Shown here: positions 8,892 to 17,838 of the stretch, one piece after another
Numbering within the stretch: the first letter of the stretch is position 1
How the letters are laid out: each line of letters begins with the position of its first letter
Source of the DNA: Chitinophaga rhizophila
GTDB taxonomy: Bacteria > Bacteroidota > Bacteroidia > Chitinophagales > Chitinophagaceae
DNA length: 64,000 nucleotides
Direction of reading: 5' to 3'
NCBI RefSeq assembly: GCF_019492185.1
Contig: NZ_JAICCF010000002.1
Coordinates: 868,001 to 932,000 of the forward strand
Made by a program: the position numbers and the translations under genes
Notes under the pieces: generated by a model
Told to the model about the DNA's origin: nothing
The model's database searches: none
The model's input: the letters and a program-made list of their open reading frames with translations, nothing else

Positions 8892-9752
8892 TCATTTTTT
8901 CTTTGTTGAAATATTGAAAATATTGTGCTCGAACCGTAATGTAAAGGTATTAAATACATTGCGAGACATACCACCAAATAATTGTGTACGGTAAGAAAAA
9001 TCCAGACGAGTCGCGCTATTGAAGATAAACTGAATAGCGGGAGCCACGTCCATATAGTGATTCCGGCTTACAGCGTCTGTATTTGCCTTACCCAGCAATT
9101 CTATATAAAGGTTCAGATTTGTCTGCTCATAACTACGATAACTGCGCGGCAAAAGCAGGTACCCCGCAGAAAGACTATAGTTTACCGCATTGGCAGACAT
9201 GTATGCCGGCAGCTTATCTTTAGTGTTATTCATAAACCGGTTATAACCCAGTGTTGCAGAAACAGCCAGTTTGTGTAACAGCTGTGTAGCAATGATACCA
9301 CCCGACACACCGGATGCCCCACCTTCCAGGTCTAATTCCCGGTTATCAAATGGTTTAGTGGCCTGCTCCCGCATAGCAGGAACAAACGGATTATCAATAA
9401 CAGATCCTTTCACATAAGCCGCCATACGGAAATGTGAATGCAGATCATCTGAAGAAAGAAAACGGTATTTAGCGTAGATGCTTCCCCCTTCAAAACGCAG
9501 AGAGGGCTGCATCTGGTTAGAAGCAAGACCGGTGACATGCACCATCAGCTTCTTGGAAATGCCCCACATCAGTTCCGGTTCGATACGCATACCGGTCACT
9601 CCCTCATGTTCCATTTTAAAGAACCGGTTAGTAACACGGAAACCTAATGACCGGGCGGGCATATTACTGGCGGGCTCTGTAGACACATATAGCTCCTGCG
9701 CATGTACACATACAGGCAAAAGCAGGACTATAAAGCATAAGAATCTCTTCAT
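8892..9752 (-). CDS. Outer-membrane beta-barrel-like protein of the metal operon
   Basis: Exported protein of 286 residues with a clear signal peptide (hydrophobic core FLCFIVLLLP, cleavage near VHAQ). The mature part has many short amphipathic beta stretches with aromatic ends (HFRMAAYVKG, VNYSLSAGYLL, FTLRFEHNIF), typical of a small outer-membrane barrel or transporter-like protein. It ends the operon with the HMA and HYC_CC_PP proteins; a role in metal or copper export is inferred only from this context. No specific family was recognised. Confidence 0.75.
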   Translation of the reverse strand: MKRFLCFIVLLLPVCVHAQELYVSTEPASNMPARSLGFRVTNRFFKMEHEGVTGMRIEPELMWGISKKLMVHVTGLASNQMQPSLRFEGGSIYAKYRFLSSDDLHSHFRMAAYVKGSVIDNPFVPAMREQATKPFDNRELDLEGGASGVSGGIIATQLLHKLAVSATLGYNRFMNNTKDKLPAYMSANAVNYSLSAGYLLLPRSYRSYEQTNLNLYIELLGKANTDAVSRNHYMDVAPAIQFIFNSATRLDFSYRTQLFGGMSRNVFNTFTLRFEHNIFNISTKKK

Positions 9753-9786
9753 TTACTGGTATTGCAGGAAATCATTCCCGGGTGGA

Positions 9787-10332
9787 TCAGATAGAAACGT
9801 GATAGATGCGTTCAGGCGCTTTTCCCTCCATGTTGCAGCAGCTGGCCATTACGCCGGTCTGGTAGCAGGACATAGTGGTCTGTGTACTGAACTTCTTAAA
9901 TTGCTTTGCAGATACAAAGTCTTTATCTATCACAGTTAACTGCTGATCACCAGACAATACCTGTTGTTTGGCATTGATGAAATGAAAGGTAGCGCCTTCA
10001 TATTTAATGTGCGCGTCCTTTTCTACAGCTATTTTATCAAAAGAAGCGGTTATTGTAAGTTTAGCTACTGAGAAACCGGCATCTTCTACCTTCGCCTTAA
10101 TCTCATCAATATTCACCTGAGCATCAGGCTTGAATGAAAGCAGGAAAGTAGTGTTGTTAAGATCTGTGTCGATCTTATCTACAAATGGAAGTGTTTTGAG
10201 CGCTTCAAGTGTTGCTCTTGAGCACATTGCACAGGTAAGACCGGCAGCCTGTAAAGACGCCTTTTTAATTTGTGCATAAGAAGATGTGTGCAGGCCTATG
10301 GCCAGGAATATGATAGCAAGCAATGACTTCAT
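9787..10332 (-). CDS. Heavy-metal-associated (HMA) domain protein, exported
   Basis: A 181-residue exported protein: signal peptide (MKSLLAIIFLAIG, cleavage near SYAQ), then an HMA domain at about residues 24-95 with the metal-binding AGLTCAMC motif (C34 and C37), then about 85 residues of unassigned sequence with two more cysteines near the C-terminus (SCYQTGVMASCC). HMA domains bind Cu(I), Hg(II) or similar soft metals. It lies 84 bp after the HYC_CC_PP gene and 34 bp before the barrel gene. A periplasmic metal chaperone is the likely role. Confidence 0.88.
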   Translation of the reverse strand: MKSLLAIIFLAIGLHTSSYAQIKKASLQAAGLTCAMCSRATLEALKTLPFVDKIDTDLNNTTFLLSFKPDAQVNIDEIKAKVEDAGFSVAKLTITASFDKIAVEKDAHIKYEGATFHFINAKQQVLSGDQQLTVIDKDFVSAKQFKKFSTQTTMSCYQTGVMASCCNMEGKAPERIYHVSI

Positions 10333-10416
10333 GATCTGATATTTTGTAATCGAATGAAAAAATAACCATGGCTGCTATAAGCATAGCAGCCAGATACTTC
10401 GGAAACGATGTACACA

Positions 10417-10815
10417 TCAGATCAGGTAAGTGCAGTACTGAATATACAGGGGTACGGGTTTACAGTCATCGGGAGGACCGTGACTGTAAGGAACGATGAA
10501 CTGTGTACTGCTGATAGCAGGTACCGGTAATATAGTTACCGGTAAACTAAGATCTTTAACAGCTGGTTCACTGCTTTGCTGTACTTTGGCTAGTTGGTGG
10601 GAGGAAACGTCTGCTTTACAGAATTTGGCCTCTTCCTTACAGCATTTCCCTTTTTTCTTCTTTTCGGGTTTGCTGCATTTATTACATACGTCATCAGCAT
10701 GAGAGATCAGATTCAGGGATGCCAGCTTACCCATACAGTAATGCGCGTTCACCGTGAAGCCACTGGTGAGCGTGATATACAGGAAAGCTAGTAATATGGT
10801 AATGAGTCTCTTCAT
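10417..10815 (-). CDS. HYC_CC_PP family protein
   Basis: Small exported Cys/Lys-rich protein of 132 residues. After a signal peptide (MKRLITILLAFLYITL) come the signature blocks HYCMGKL, CNKCSKPEKKKKGKCC, and a C-terminal SHGPPDDCKP, which fit the Bacteroidota HYC_CC_PP family. Members are usually encoded beside copper or mercury handling genes, and here an HMA protein follows. An upstream in-frame ATG exists at 10839, but an exact TAnnTTTG element at 10828-10835 overlaps that position, so 10815 is the start. It is the first gene of the three-gene operon. Confidence 0.88.
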   Translation of the reverse strand: MKRLITILLAFLYITLTSGFTVNAHYCMGKLASLNLISHADDVCNKCSKPEKKKKGKCCKEEAKFCKADVSSHQLAKVQQSSEPAVKDLSLPVTILPVPAISSTQFIVPYSHGPPDDCKPVPLYIQYCTYLI

Positions 10816-10827
10816 GAATAACGGATG

Positions 10828-10835
10828 CAAAAATA
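10828..10835 (-). promoter_or_regulatory. Promoter -7 element of the HYC_CC_PP-HMA operon
   Basis: Minus-strand TATTTTTG, an exact TAnnTTTG match, 13 bp before the ATG at 10815. It implies a very short leader. Confidence 0.55.
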
Positions 10836-10855
10836 GCAATTTACTGCCAGATTTG

Positions 10856-11068
10856 CTATTTCCCTGCGCTCTCTTCGATTTTATCAGCCAGACCCAGTAA
10901 CAATGACATACTTGCTACTTTATTAGATTCTGCTCTGATATGACCGTCCAGATCATGTTCAAAAATAACATCCTGCCCGTGTACTTTCACCAGAAAGCGT
11001 GGAGAATGACCGTTTAATGGTTTAACCATATACCTGTCTGCGTTATAAACAACTGTAAAGGCCTTCAT
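10856..11068 (-). CDS. Hypothetical 70-residue protein
   Basis: Short soluble protein of 70 residues starting MKAFTVVYNADRYMVKPLNG. It has a compact beta-type first half (RFLVKVHGQDVIFEHDLDG) and a helical C-terminus. No family is recognised. It is supported as a gene by an exact TAnnTTTG element 17 bp upstream and by a balanced composition. It lies just upstream of, and in the same direction as, the metal operon, whose own promoter starts only about 20 bp after its stop. Confidence 0.7.
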   Translation of the reverse strand: MKAFTVVYNADRYMVKPLNGHSPRFLVKVHGQDVIFEHDLDGHIRAESNKVASMSLLLGLADKIEESAGK

Positions 11069-11084
11069 ATAAAATTGATTTATA

Positions 11085-11092
11085 CAAACATA
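11085..11092 (-). promoter_or_regulatory. Promoter -7 element of the 70-residue protein gene
   Basis: Minus-strand TATGTTTG is an exact TAnnTTTG match, 17 bp before the ATG. Confidence 0.5.
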
Positions 11093-11243
11093 AACAAACA
11101 GTACGCCAGAAGGTTGCAGTCAAAAACAAATCTATCTGCCTAAGTAATAGTAAAACGGTTTACCAATGCAGAATATAAAACAATGATTTCAAACACTTTA
11201 CAGTGTCATCAGGTGGCAGCCTCAGGGCTTTGTTATCAGATGG

Positions 11244-13211
11244 TTAATTAATAAACCACCAGCGTAAACCCAGTCTGAACGTGAAGTTGTTGTATGGATA
11301 AGCGGGTCCGGCGAAGTTATTTGTAGCAAAGAAAGTATTGAGATTTTCACCACGTATAAACGCACTCAAAGACTTTATACGAAAGTGTACAAAAGCCGCA
11401 AGATCAGGCGCATAATATTTCACCCGTTGGGTAGTCTGATACACAAATTGACCAACTACCGGAGAATAATCATCTGCGTAATATGACGTATTATATTTTC
11501 CCTCAATACCTGCAACAAGGTTCAGATTATTGAATATTTTGTTCTCGTAGGTCAGCCTGTGCCTGGTCCAGATAGTCGGTACATTAATCCTTCCATCGCC
11601 GTGAACCTGCTGAAATGCAAAGTCAGCGTACCAATTGTAATGTCGATACCTGAAGTGCTTGCTGAAGATCACCTGCAAGAGGTTGAACAACGCAGGTGCC
11701 TGCGCACTCGTATAATAATTCTGGAAATACGTGTAATTCTCCATCAGGTAATAGTTGACCGTCAGGTTATATTTCAGTTTTTTATTATTAGCAGCGAACT
11801 GTAACTGTGTGATATTCTCCTTTCCCAGCGTACTATTGTACCAGCTGTCGTAGGAGCTGCTGAAATATTTATATATATAAGAGGCTTCGCGGTTGGTATT
11901 ACTGAAAAAGAGGTGCACATTACCTAATGTTTCATTCAGATAACGGCTTAACATACCGCTTACATTATAGTCGCCAGTGTTTTGTCCGGCGAAGTAGAAC
12001 TCACCTTTTGCTGACAGGTCCCACTTCTGGTTACGTGTCTTATTCCGGTATTCTCCATGCAAAGCAAGATTGCTGAAGCTGATATTAGCATCCAGGAAAG
12101 TACCTCTGATGCTTTCAAACCTGGCTCCGGCACTCAGGAAGTGGCCCTGGTTACCACGGATAGGAAACTGGATCAGTGATACATCATTTGAGATATTACG
12201 CCATTCATGTTTCGCCCGAACAGTATCTCCACTGAAGGCCCAACGGTATTTGTTAGCATAATAAAATGTATCTGGTTGCCCATCAAGATATTCCAACCCG
12301 TTATTATCCATTTTAAAGGTATACTGTACACGAAATACGGGATCAAACTTATAATAGTCTGTTGTGTCATTAACGTGAATCGTATCTCCTTTACCCCAGT
12401 CATATTGCTGTACCAGCATGAAGCCGGACTGCTTATTGGTGTTCTTTACCGGCATGGTGGTACTGAATAGTCCTGAAGTAGTAGCAGTATAGTTACCCAG
12501 ATTTACGTCAACCGTCTTTCGCTGGCTATAATCCGGATTGTCCAGCACAGAATCAGCTACCCGTAATCCACCGTTTTCGCCATTGATAAATTTATTAAAG
12601 AAGTAGCTCAGATAGGCATTATATCGCTTATCCCTGCTGTTGTACCTACCAGTGATACGATATATATCATGGTTGGTGGCCTGTGAGCGGAAGAAGCCTG
12701 GCGCATATTTTTTATTATACTCAAATCCGAAGTTAAAGCGGTCAGTACGGTTCTGTGTATGCAGCACTCCGATCTGCTGTTCCTGCTGACTACCAATCAT
12801 ATACTGCAGTTCAGAGTACGGTTTGGTTGTCGTATATATCCGGGCATTCTGATGATTGAAACCATATACGTCGAACGTATGGTAGCCGGCATCAAAGCCT
12901 GGTTTCATGAATGGCGTGAACAGGAGGTTCCTGGCAGGCGAACCGTTATTGCCCAGGAAGGCATAACTGGCGGGTATACGCAGGAAAGAGGCGGTGAAGT
13001 CGGCGACAGAGGAGTCCAGTTTATAATCTGTAGGTTCTCCCAGCAGCCGGTAGCTGATAGTGATAGTATCCGGTTCATGTGCATGCGAGCCGGTATCCCG
13101 TTGCATGGTAGAACCGCCGCCACCGCCCATGTTACCGAAACGCTGCCCGATCTGTGCGTGCGCGCACTGTACACCTATCAGCAAACAACATATTAAAATA
13201 AATGACCTCAT
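11244..13211 (-). CDS. Putative outer-membrane porin
   Basis: Outer-membrane protein of 655 residues with a signal peptide (RSFILICCLLIGVQCAHAQ), a Gly-rich start (MGGGGGS), and then repeated amphipathic beta strands rich in Tyr/Phe/Asn through to a terminal strand ending RLGLRWWFIN. Segments such as LLFTPFMKPGFDAGYHTFDVYG and YNKKYAPGFFRSQATNHD match the pattern of Bacteroidota 'putative porin' proteins. Substrate unknown. It is monocistronic, with about 170 bp upstream to the purine nucleoside phosphorylase stop. Confidence 0.85.
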   Translation of the reverse strand: MRSFILICCLLIGVQCAHAQIGQRFGNMGGGGGSTMQRDTGSHAHEPDTITISYRLLGEPTDYKLDSSVADFTASFLRIPASYAFLGNNGSPARNLLFTPFMKPGFDAGYHTFDVYGFNHQNARIYTTTKPYSELQYMIGSQQEQQIGVLHTQNRTDRFNFGFEYNKKYAPGFFRSQATNHDIYRITGRYNSRDKRYNAYLSYFFNKFINGENGGLRVADSVLDNPDYSQRKTVDVNLGNYTATTSGLFSTTMPVKNTNKQSGFMLVQQYDWGKGDTIHVNDTTDYYKFDPVFRVQYTFKMDNNGLEYLDGQPDTFYYANKYRWAFSGDTVRAKHEWRNISNDVSLIQFPIRGNQGHFLSAGARFESIRGTFLDANISFSNLALHGEYRNKTRNQKWDLSAKGEFYFAGQNTGDYNVSGMLSRYLNETLGNVHLFFSNTNREASYIYKYFSSSYDSWYNSTLGKENITQLQFAANNKKLKYNLTVNYYLMENYTYFQNYYTSAQAPALFNLLQVIFSKHFRYRHYNWYADFAFQQVHGDGRINVPTIWTRHRLTYENKIFNNLNLVAGIEGKYNTSYYADDYSPVVGQFVYQTTQRVKYYAPDLAAFVHFRIKSLSAFIRGENLNTFFATNNFAGPAYPYNNFTFRLGLRWWFIN

Positions 13212-13381
13212 CCTATGATATAATTTCCTGCTTGGAGCTTCTTTAATTGACTGGTATTGATAAAAATTCTATGATATGACCGGACATACCGGTGCTGAAA
13301 ACCCATAATTCAGACGGACATTCTCAGCCATTCCCCTAGAATAAAATCCTACGGGCAGGGCTGCAAGCTAATACAAGCTGG

Positions 13382-14203
13382 TTATATAACCTTCACCAGC
13401 TCCCTGAAAATAAGCGTTAATTTTGGTTCCGCTGCGTTTGCCGCTTCGAGTACTTCTTCATGAGTAATGACATTCTCCTCTTCGCGGATGCCGATATCAG
13501 TAATCACACTCATGGCAAACACTTTCAGACCGCTATGGATAGCCACAATCACTTCAGGAACAGTACTCATGCCTACGGCGTCGCCGCCGATGATGTGCAT
13601 GTACTTGTACTCAGCCCTTGTCTCAAACGTTGGCCCCTGTACACCTACATAAACGCCGGTATGTACCGGAATACTATTCGCAGCAGCAATTTCTTTAGCT
13701 TTCTCAATCAATGCTTTAGAGTATGGTTCACTCATATCCGGGAAACGGGGACCCAGCGTATTGATATTAGGGCCGCGCAGCGGATGTTCGGGTTGCAGAT
13801 TAATATGATCGTTGATGATCATCAGATCTCCGACATTAAAAGCCTTGTTCATTCCACCGGCTGCATTGGAAACCAGTAAGGTATGTACTCCCAATGCTTT
13901 CATCACTCTTACTGGGAAGGTTACCTGCTGCATGGTCAGTCCTTCATAATAATGGAACCTGCCGGCCATTGCCACTACAGGGCGACCGTTCAGTTTACCC
14001 AATATGAGACGGCCTTTATGCCCTTCTACGGAAGAAGAGGGGAAGTGCGGGATCTGCTCATAGGGAATCTCGGTGCTGTCAGTAATATCACTGGCCAGGT
14101 TGCCCAATCCACTACCTAAAATAATACCCACTTCCGGGGTGCCAGACCATGAATTACGGATGTATTCCGCCGCAGCAGCTATTTGTTGTAAGAGATCACT
14201 CAT
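13382..14203 (-). CDS. punA: Purine-nucleoside phosphorylase, trimeric type
   Basis: Cytosolic enzyme of 273 residues that cleaves (deoxy)inosine/guanosine with phosphate in purine salvage. Motifs: GIILGSGLGNLA (phosphate loop), HFPSSSVEGHKGRL, AGRFHYYEG, VSNAAGGMN, GDLMIINDHINL and EAVGMSTVPE-type ending (GGDAVGMSTVPEVIVA). The length and motifs fit the class I trimeric PNP family rather than hexameric DeoD. Confidence 0.95.
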   Translation of the reverse strand: MSDLLQQIAAAAEYIRNSWSGTPEVGIILGSGLGNLASDITDSTEIPYEQIPHFPSSSVEGHKGRLILGKLNGRPVVAMAGRFHYYEGLTMQQVTFPVRVMKALGVHTLLVSNAAGGMNKAFNVGDLMIINDHINLQPEHPLRGPNINTLGPRFPDMSEPYSKALIEKAKEIAAANSIPVHTGVYVGVQGPTFETRAEYKYMHIIGGDAVGMSTVPEVIVAIHSGLKVFAMSVITDIGIREEENVITHEEVLEAANAAEPKLTLIFRELVKVI

Positions 14204-14231
14204 TATATTAATGTCTTTAAAACAGGTTGCG

Positions 14232-14239
14232 CAAAGTTA
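14232..14239 (-). promoter_or_regulatory. Promoter -7 element of the purine-nucleoside phosphorylase gene
   Basis: Minus-strand TAACTTTG, an exact TAnnTTTG match, 28 bp before the ATG at 14203. Confidence 0.55.
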
Positions 14240-14312
14240 TTTTTAATTCACAAAACACTACGGTTTTATATTTAAATCATAATGACCTATTTTAGCGGCA
14301 AATTTTTATCAG

Positions 14313-15527
14313 ATGAACTTACATGAATACCAGGCTAAAGAACTGTTGAAGAAATATAACGTACCGGTACAGGAAGGGATTCCGGTAGATACCCCTGAAG
14401 CGGCGGCAGAAGCTTATAAGCAACTTAAAGTACAACATGGTAATGAGTTTGCTGTCGTAAAGGCGCAGATACATGCCGGTGGACGTGGTAAAGGTACCAT
14501 CCGTGGTAAAGAACAGAGAGGCGTGGCTGTAGGTAAGAATGCCGAAGATGTGAAAACCATTGCCGGAAATATCCTGGGCGGTGTACTGGTAACCATCCAG
14601 ACCGGAGAAGCAGGTAAATTAGTTAACAAGGTGCTGGTAGCACAGGATGTGTACTACCCTGGCCCTAACCCAATAAAAGAATTTTATCTTTCTATCCTCC
14701 TGGATCGTGCAAAAGGTCAGAACGTGATCATGTACTCTACAGAAGGTGGTATGGATATCGAAGAAGTAGCGCATAACACTCCTGAGAAAATCTTCAAAGA
14801 GTGGGTACAGCCAAATACTACCCTCCAGGCATTCCAGGCCAGAAAGATTGCTTTCAACTTCGGTCTGAGCGGTGAGGCTTTCAAGAACATGGTGAAATTC
14901 GTGACCAACCTGTACAACGCGTACGTAGGTCTGGATGCAAGCATGCTGGAAATCAACCCACTGTTCAAAACCAGCGATGAGAAGATCATTGCAGTTGACT
15001 GTAAACTGAACCTGGACGATAACGCACTGATGCGTCATGCTGATCTGGAAGCACTGCGTGATATCTCTGAAGAAGATCCAACAGAAGTAGAAGCAGGTAA
15101 ATTCAACCTGAACTATGTGAAACTGGACGGTAACGTAGGTTGTATGGTTAACGGTGCTGGTCTGGCAATGGCTACTATGGATATGATCAAGCTGAGTGGC
15201 GGTGAGCCGGCTAACTTCCTGGACGTAGGAGGTACTGCAAACGCACAGACTGTAGAAGCTGGTTTCCGCATCATCCTGAAAGATCCAAAAGTGAAGGCTA
15301 TCCTGATCAACATCTTCGGTGGTATCGTACGTTGCGACCGTGTTGCACAGGGTGTAATCGATGCTTATAAATCAATCGGTAACATCACTGTACCTATCAT
15401 CGTTCGTCTGCAGGGTACAAATGCTGAAGAAGCAAAGAAGCTGATCGAAGAAAGCGGTCTGACCGTACAGTCAGCTATCCTGTTGAGCGAAGCTGCTGCG
15501 CTGGTTAACAAAGCAGTGACTGCTTAA
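14313..15527 (+). CDS. sucC: Succinyl-CoA synthetase beta subunit
   Basis: TCA-cycle subunit of 404 residues. The beta subunit has an ATP-grasp N-terminal half (MNLHEYQAKELLKKY, KAQIHAGGRGKG) and a C-terminal CoA-ligase half (VNGAGLAMATMDMI, FLDVGGTANAQTVEAGF, NIFGGIVRCDRVAQG, VRLQGTNAEEAKKL). The alpha subunit gene (sucD) is not adjacent; the gene stands alone with its own terminator at 15564-15588. Splitting of sucC from sucD is common in Bacteroidota. Confidence 0.97.
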   Translation: MNLHEYQAKELLKKYNVPVQEGIPVDTPEAAAEAYKQLKVQHGNEFAVVKAQIHAGGRGKGTIRGKEQRGVAVGKNAEDVKTIAGNILGGVLVTIQTGEAGKLVNKVLVAQDVYYPGPNPIKEFYLSILLDRAKGQNVIMYSTEGGMDIEEVAHNTPEKIFKEWVQPNTTLQAFQARKIAFNFGLSGEAFKNMVKFVTNLYNAYVGLDASMLEINPLFKTSDEKIIAVDCKLNLDDNALMRHADLEALRDISEEDPTEVEAGKFNLNYVKLDGNVGCMVNGAGLAMATMDMIKLSGGEPANFLDVGGTANAQTVEAGFRIILKDPKVKAILINIFGGIVRCDRVAQGVIDAYKSIGNITVPIIVRLQGTNAEEAKKLIEESGLTVQSAILLSEAAALVNKAVTA

Positions 15528-15563
15528 TATTATATTGTAGTGATTGACTAAAAATAGAAAATG

Positions 15564-15588
15564 AAACCCCGGATAATGTCCGGGGTTT
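15564..15588 (+). terminator. Intrinsic terminator of sucC
   Basis: Ten-base-pair stem 15564-15573 / 15579-15588 (AAACCCCGGA arm) with a 5-nt loop, followed by a T-rich tract. Confidence 0.9.
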
Positions 15589-15611
15589 TGTTTTTATATC
15601 ATCTTGGAGGT

Positions 15612-15633
15612 CGCTAGTACTACGCTAGTACTA
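15612..15633 (+). repeat. Two perfect copies of an 11-bp tandem repeat
   Basis: CGCTAGTACTA occurs twice head to tail (15612-15622, 15623-15633). It resembles the 11-bp units at 59995-60034 (8 of 11 identical to TTCGTCGCTAG read in the CGCTAGTTCGT register). Confidence 0.75.
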
Positions 15634-16136
15634 CCCTTGGTATACCTTATTGATATCCCGTTTGTGTTATTATCATTCCCTGGCTTCCCCCTACCTGTAC
15701 AACAAGTATCTACTATCCATCTCCTTCTCCAAGGCTGGGTTTACTTTGATTCCACTTTACTCATACAGGAAGTGCATCCTATCTACATCCTTCTGCAACT
15801 ACTATTTTGCCCTTATTCCTCCTGGCTTACCTGGCATGCTCGTCCTTTCTACTTCCAGATAATCCTGCTGGTAGACTTAACTTACTCTCCTATTCCTCTA
15901 TAGCTCCGCCCGGCAACAAACCTGCTTCGTCACTAACAGGATAATATAGATATGTAGTCAACTACACATGTCGATTTTTCAACCTGCCATTTTCCATCAC
16001 ATATTCACCGGTTTTGATCACATTCCCATGTGGAAGCGGTCAAAAAATCGTACCTTCATTATCCATCCTTCACTATATACCTGCCATCCGCAGGGTGAGA
16101 TTTTATTATATATACCAAATCGTACAATTAATTAAC
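15634..16136. other. Intergenic region, pyrimidine-rich on the plus strand
   Basis: About 500 bp without a convincing gene. The plus strand from about 15655 to 15910 is markedly C+T rich and G-poor. An open frame spans it (15604-15903), but its product is a composition-driven Leu/Pro/Ser/Tyr string with no recognisable fold. No RNA gene was recognised. The leader and promoter of the DUF4407 gene must lie in the last 100 bp, but only near matches to the Bacteroidota promoter were seen. Confidence 0.5.
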
Positions 16137-17153
16137 ATGAAGCGCTTCCGCGACTTTTTCCTGTTTTGTTCAGGAGTGCACGTGCCTATGCTGAAAAGGG
16201 CCCCATCAGAAACAAATAAGTATGGCGGCATTGGCGCAACAATCTTTTTTACCGGTTTGCTGGCAGCTTTCTCCGGCGGATATGCTTTATGGACCGTATT
16301 CAGTTCTCCCTGGGGTGCCATCGCCTTTGGTATTGTATGGGGGCTGATGATCTTCAACCTGGACAGATATATTGTATCAGGCATGAAGAAACGTAATAAG
16401 GCAATGCAGGAATTTGGTATGGCCTTACCCCGGCTGATTCTCGCCGTATTCATTGCCGTGGTGATATCCAAACCATTGGAATTGAAGGTATTTGAGAAAG
16501 AAATCAACCAGGAACTGATCGTCATGGAGCAGCAGGTATTCAAAACCCAGGAAGACCGGGTACAGGACCGTTTTCAGCAGCAGGTTGTTACACTGAATAC
16601 TGAAATTGGCTTATTGAATGAGGGTATCCGTCAGCAGGCGGCCAAACATGACACCCTGAAGATCATAGCGCAGCAAGAAGCAGATGGTACAGGCGGCTCC
16701 CGCAGGCAAAACCTCGGCCCCATTTACAAAGCAAAAAAGGCAGATGCAGACAGTGCGGGAGCTTTATTGCAAAGGATTACTGTGCAGAATGGTGCCCTGA
16801 TTGCCCAGAAGCGCCAGCAGCTGGCAGCCATCGACTCTACCAGGAAGGCAACTGTCGGTTCGCTGGACCGCAGTCGTATAGACGGACTGGCGTCCCGGCT
16901 GGATGCGTTAGGTCACCTGACAGAACGTAGTGAACATGTGCGCTGGGCTAACTGGTTCATTATGTTGTTGTTTGTGACTATTGAGACAGCGCCTGTTTTT
17001 GTAAAACTGATTTCTCCGCGCGGCCCTTATGACGACCTGCTCGAAGCACATGAACATGCGTATATCATTTTCCGGAAGGAACAGATAGAGAAAAGGGAAA
17101 GGGAGTACAATAAGCGTATGATGATTGGGCAAACAGCGGGAGTAAATGCTTAA
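16137..17153 (+). CDS. DUF4407 domain membrane protein
   Basis: Membrane protein of 338 residues. The start MKRFRDFFLFCSGVHVPMLKR is followed by two to three membrane segments (about residues 30-105), a long coiled-coil periplasmic or cytoplasmic region (about 120-255, rich in Gln/Glu/Arg), another membrane segment (FIMLLFVTIETAPVFVKL) and a charged tail. This layout and the motif WGLMIFNLDRYIVSG are those of DUF4407. The frame extends upstream to 16014, but that part has no family match, so the ATG at 16137 is chosen. Function unknown. Confidence 0.88.
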   Translation: MKRFRDFFLFCSGVHVPMLKRAPSETNKYGGIGATIFFTGLLAAFSGGYALWTVFSSPWGAIAFGIVWGLMIFNLDRYIVSGMKKRNKAMQEFGMALPRLILAVFIAVVISKPLELKVFEKEINQELIVMEQQVFKTQEDRVQDRFQQQVVTLNTEIGLLNEGIRQQAAKHDTLKIIAQQEADGTGGSRRQNLGPIYKAKKADADSAGALLQRITVQNGALIAQKRQQLAAIDSTRKATVGSLDRSRIDGLASRLDALGHLTERSEHVRWANWFIMLLFVTIETAPVFVKLISPRGPYDDLLEAHEHAYIIFRKEQIEKREREYNKRMMIGQTAGVNA

Positions 17154-17172
17154 TACAGTGATTTTATGACAT

Positions 17173-17212
17173 AAAAGGGACTTGCAGCTTTTGGGATGCA
17201 GGTCCTTTTTTT
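17173..17212. terminator. Hairpin terminator between convergent genes
   Basis: AAAAGGGACTTGCA (from 17173) pairs imperfectly with TGCAGGTCCTTTT (17197 onward). A long T-run follows on the plus strand. It sits just after the DUF4407 gene and overlaps the first bases of the SprT-like gene's 3' end. Confidence 0.7.
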
Positions 17213-17831
17213 AGGCAGCCACTACTTCGACTTCGTATACGGGACTGAATAGGTACATGCGTTTAGTGGCTACTTCTTCGCAGCGGTAGCGCTTACGGAT
17301 ACGTTCTCCTTTACGGAAAACGCGGCCATCTTTGGTACGGAATAACTGATGAAGGGGTAACTGTTCTACCAGGAAATGATTATCCTTTTTGCGGTCATAC
17401 CTTTTAAGAACACGCATCAGTTCATCGTCTGCACAGGAACTGGCTGCAGGATTGCGGATACTTTGGCGGAGTGCGCCTTCAACATCGGCGGGCAGATACC
17501 CTTTACCGACAAACTCTTTCAGGATGTTTGAGAAATGCTGCTTCCATTCCTTCCCGTGTGATGCAACGGTGTTAGCGTATTGCATATAGGTGGTAAGGTG
17601 AGAAATTTCGTGAAGTAGCGTTACTAAAAAGGCATAACGATTCAGGTTCCCGTTGATACTGATGCGATGCCCTCCCTTGCGGTCGGGATGCCTGTAGTCA
17701 CCCAGGATGCTATGCCGTTCACGTGTTACGGTCAGATGGACCTTGTACTGGTTAAGGTAGGCCATGACCTGCTCGAAAGTTCCCTCTGGCAGATATGCAG
17801 CTAATGCATGTAAAGGAGCCTCCTGCTTCAC
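17211..17831 (-). CDS. SprT-like zinc metalloprotease-type protein
   Basis: A 206-residue cytosolic protein with an SprT-like domain: zinc-binding HEISH motif in LLHEISHLTTY, and a third His ligand in VASHGKEWKQHF. SprT/Spartan proteins are DNA-protein-crosslink or general proteases; the bacterial function is poorly known. It starts with GTG at 17831, only 7 bp after the stop of the membrane-protein gene upstream, so it is in an operon with that gene, AtpZ and bactofilin. The first internal ATG would remove part of the domain. Confidence 0.85.
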   Translation of the reverse strand: MKQEAPLHALAAYLPEGTFEQVMAYLNQYKVHLTVTRERHSILGDYRHPDRKGGHRISINGNLNRYAFLVTLLHEISHLTTYMQYANTVASHGKEWKQHFSNILKEFVGKGYLPADVEGALRQSIRNPAASSCADDELMRVLKRYDRKKDNHFLVEQLPLHQLFRTKDGRVFRKGERIRKRYRCEEVATKRMYLFSPVYEVEVVAA

Positions 17832-17838
17832 GGATGTC

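Noticed and set aside
15604..15903. A 99-codon plus-strand open frame in the intergenic region after sucC
   Set aside because: The product is a composition-driven string rich in Leu, Pro, Tyr and Ser; there is no promoter, family or sensible context, and it overlaps the 11-bp repeat.
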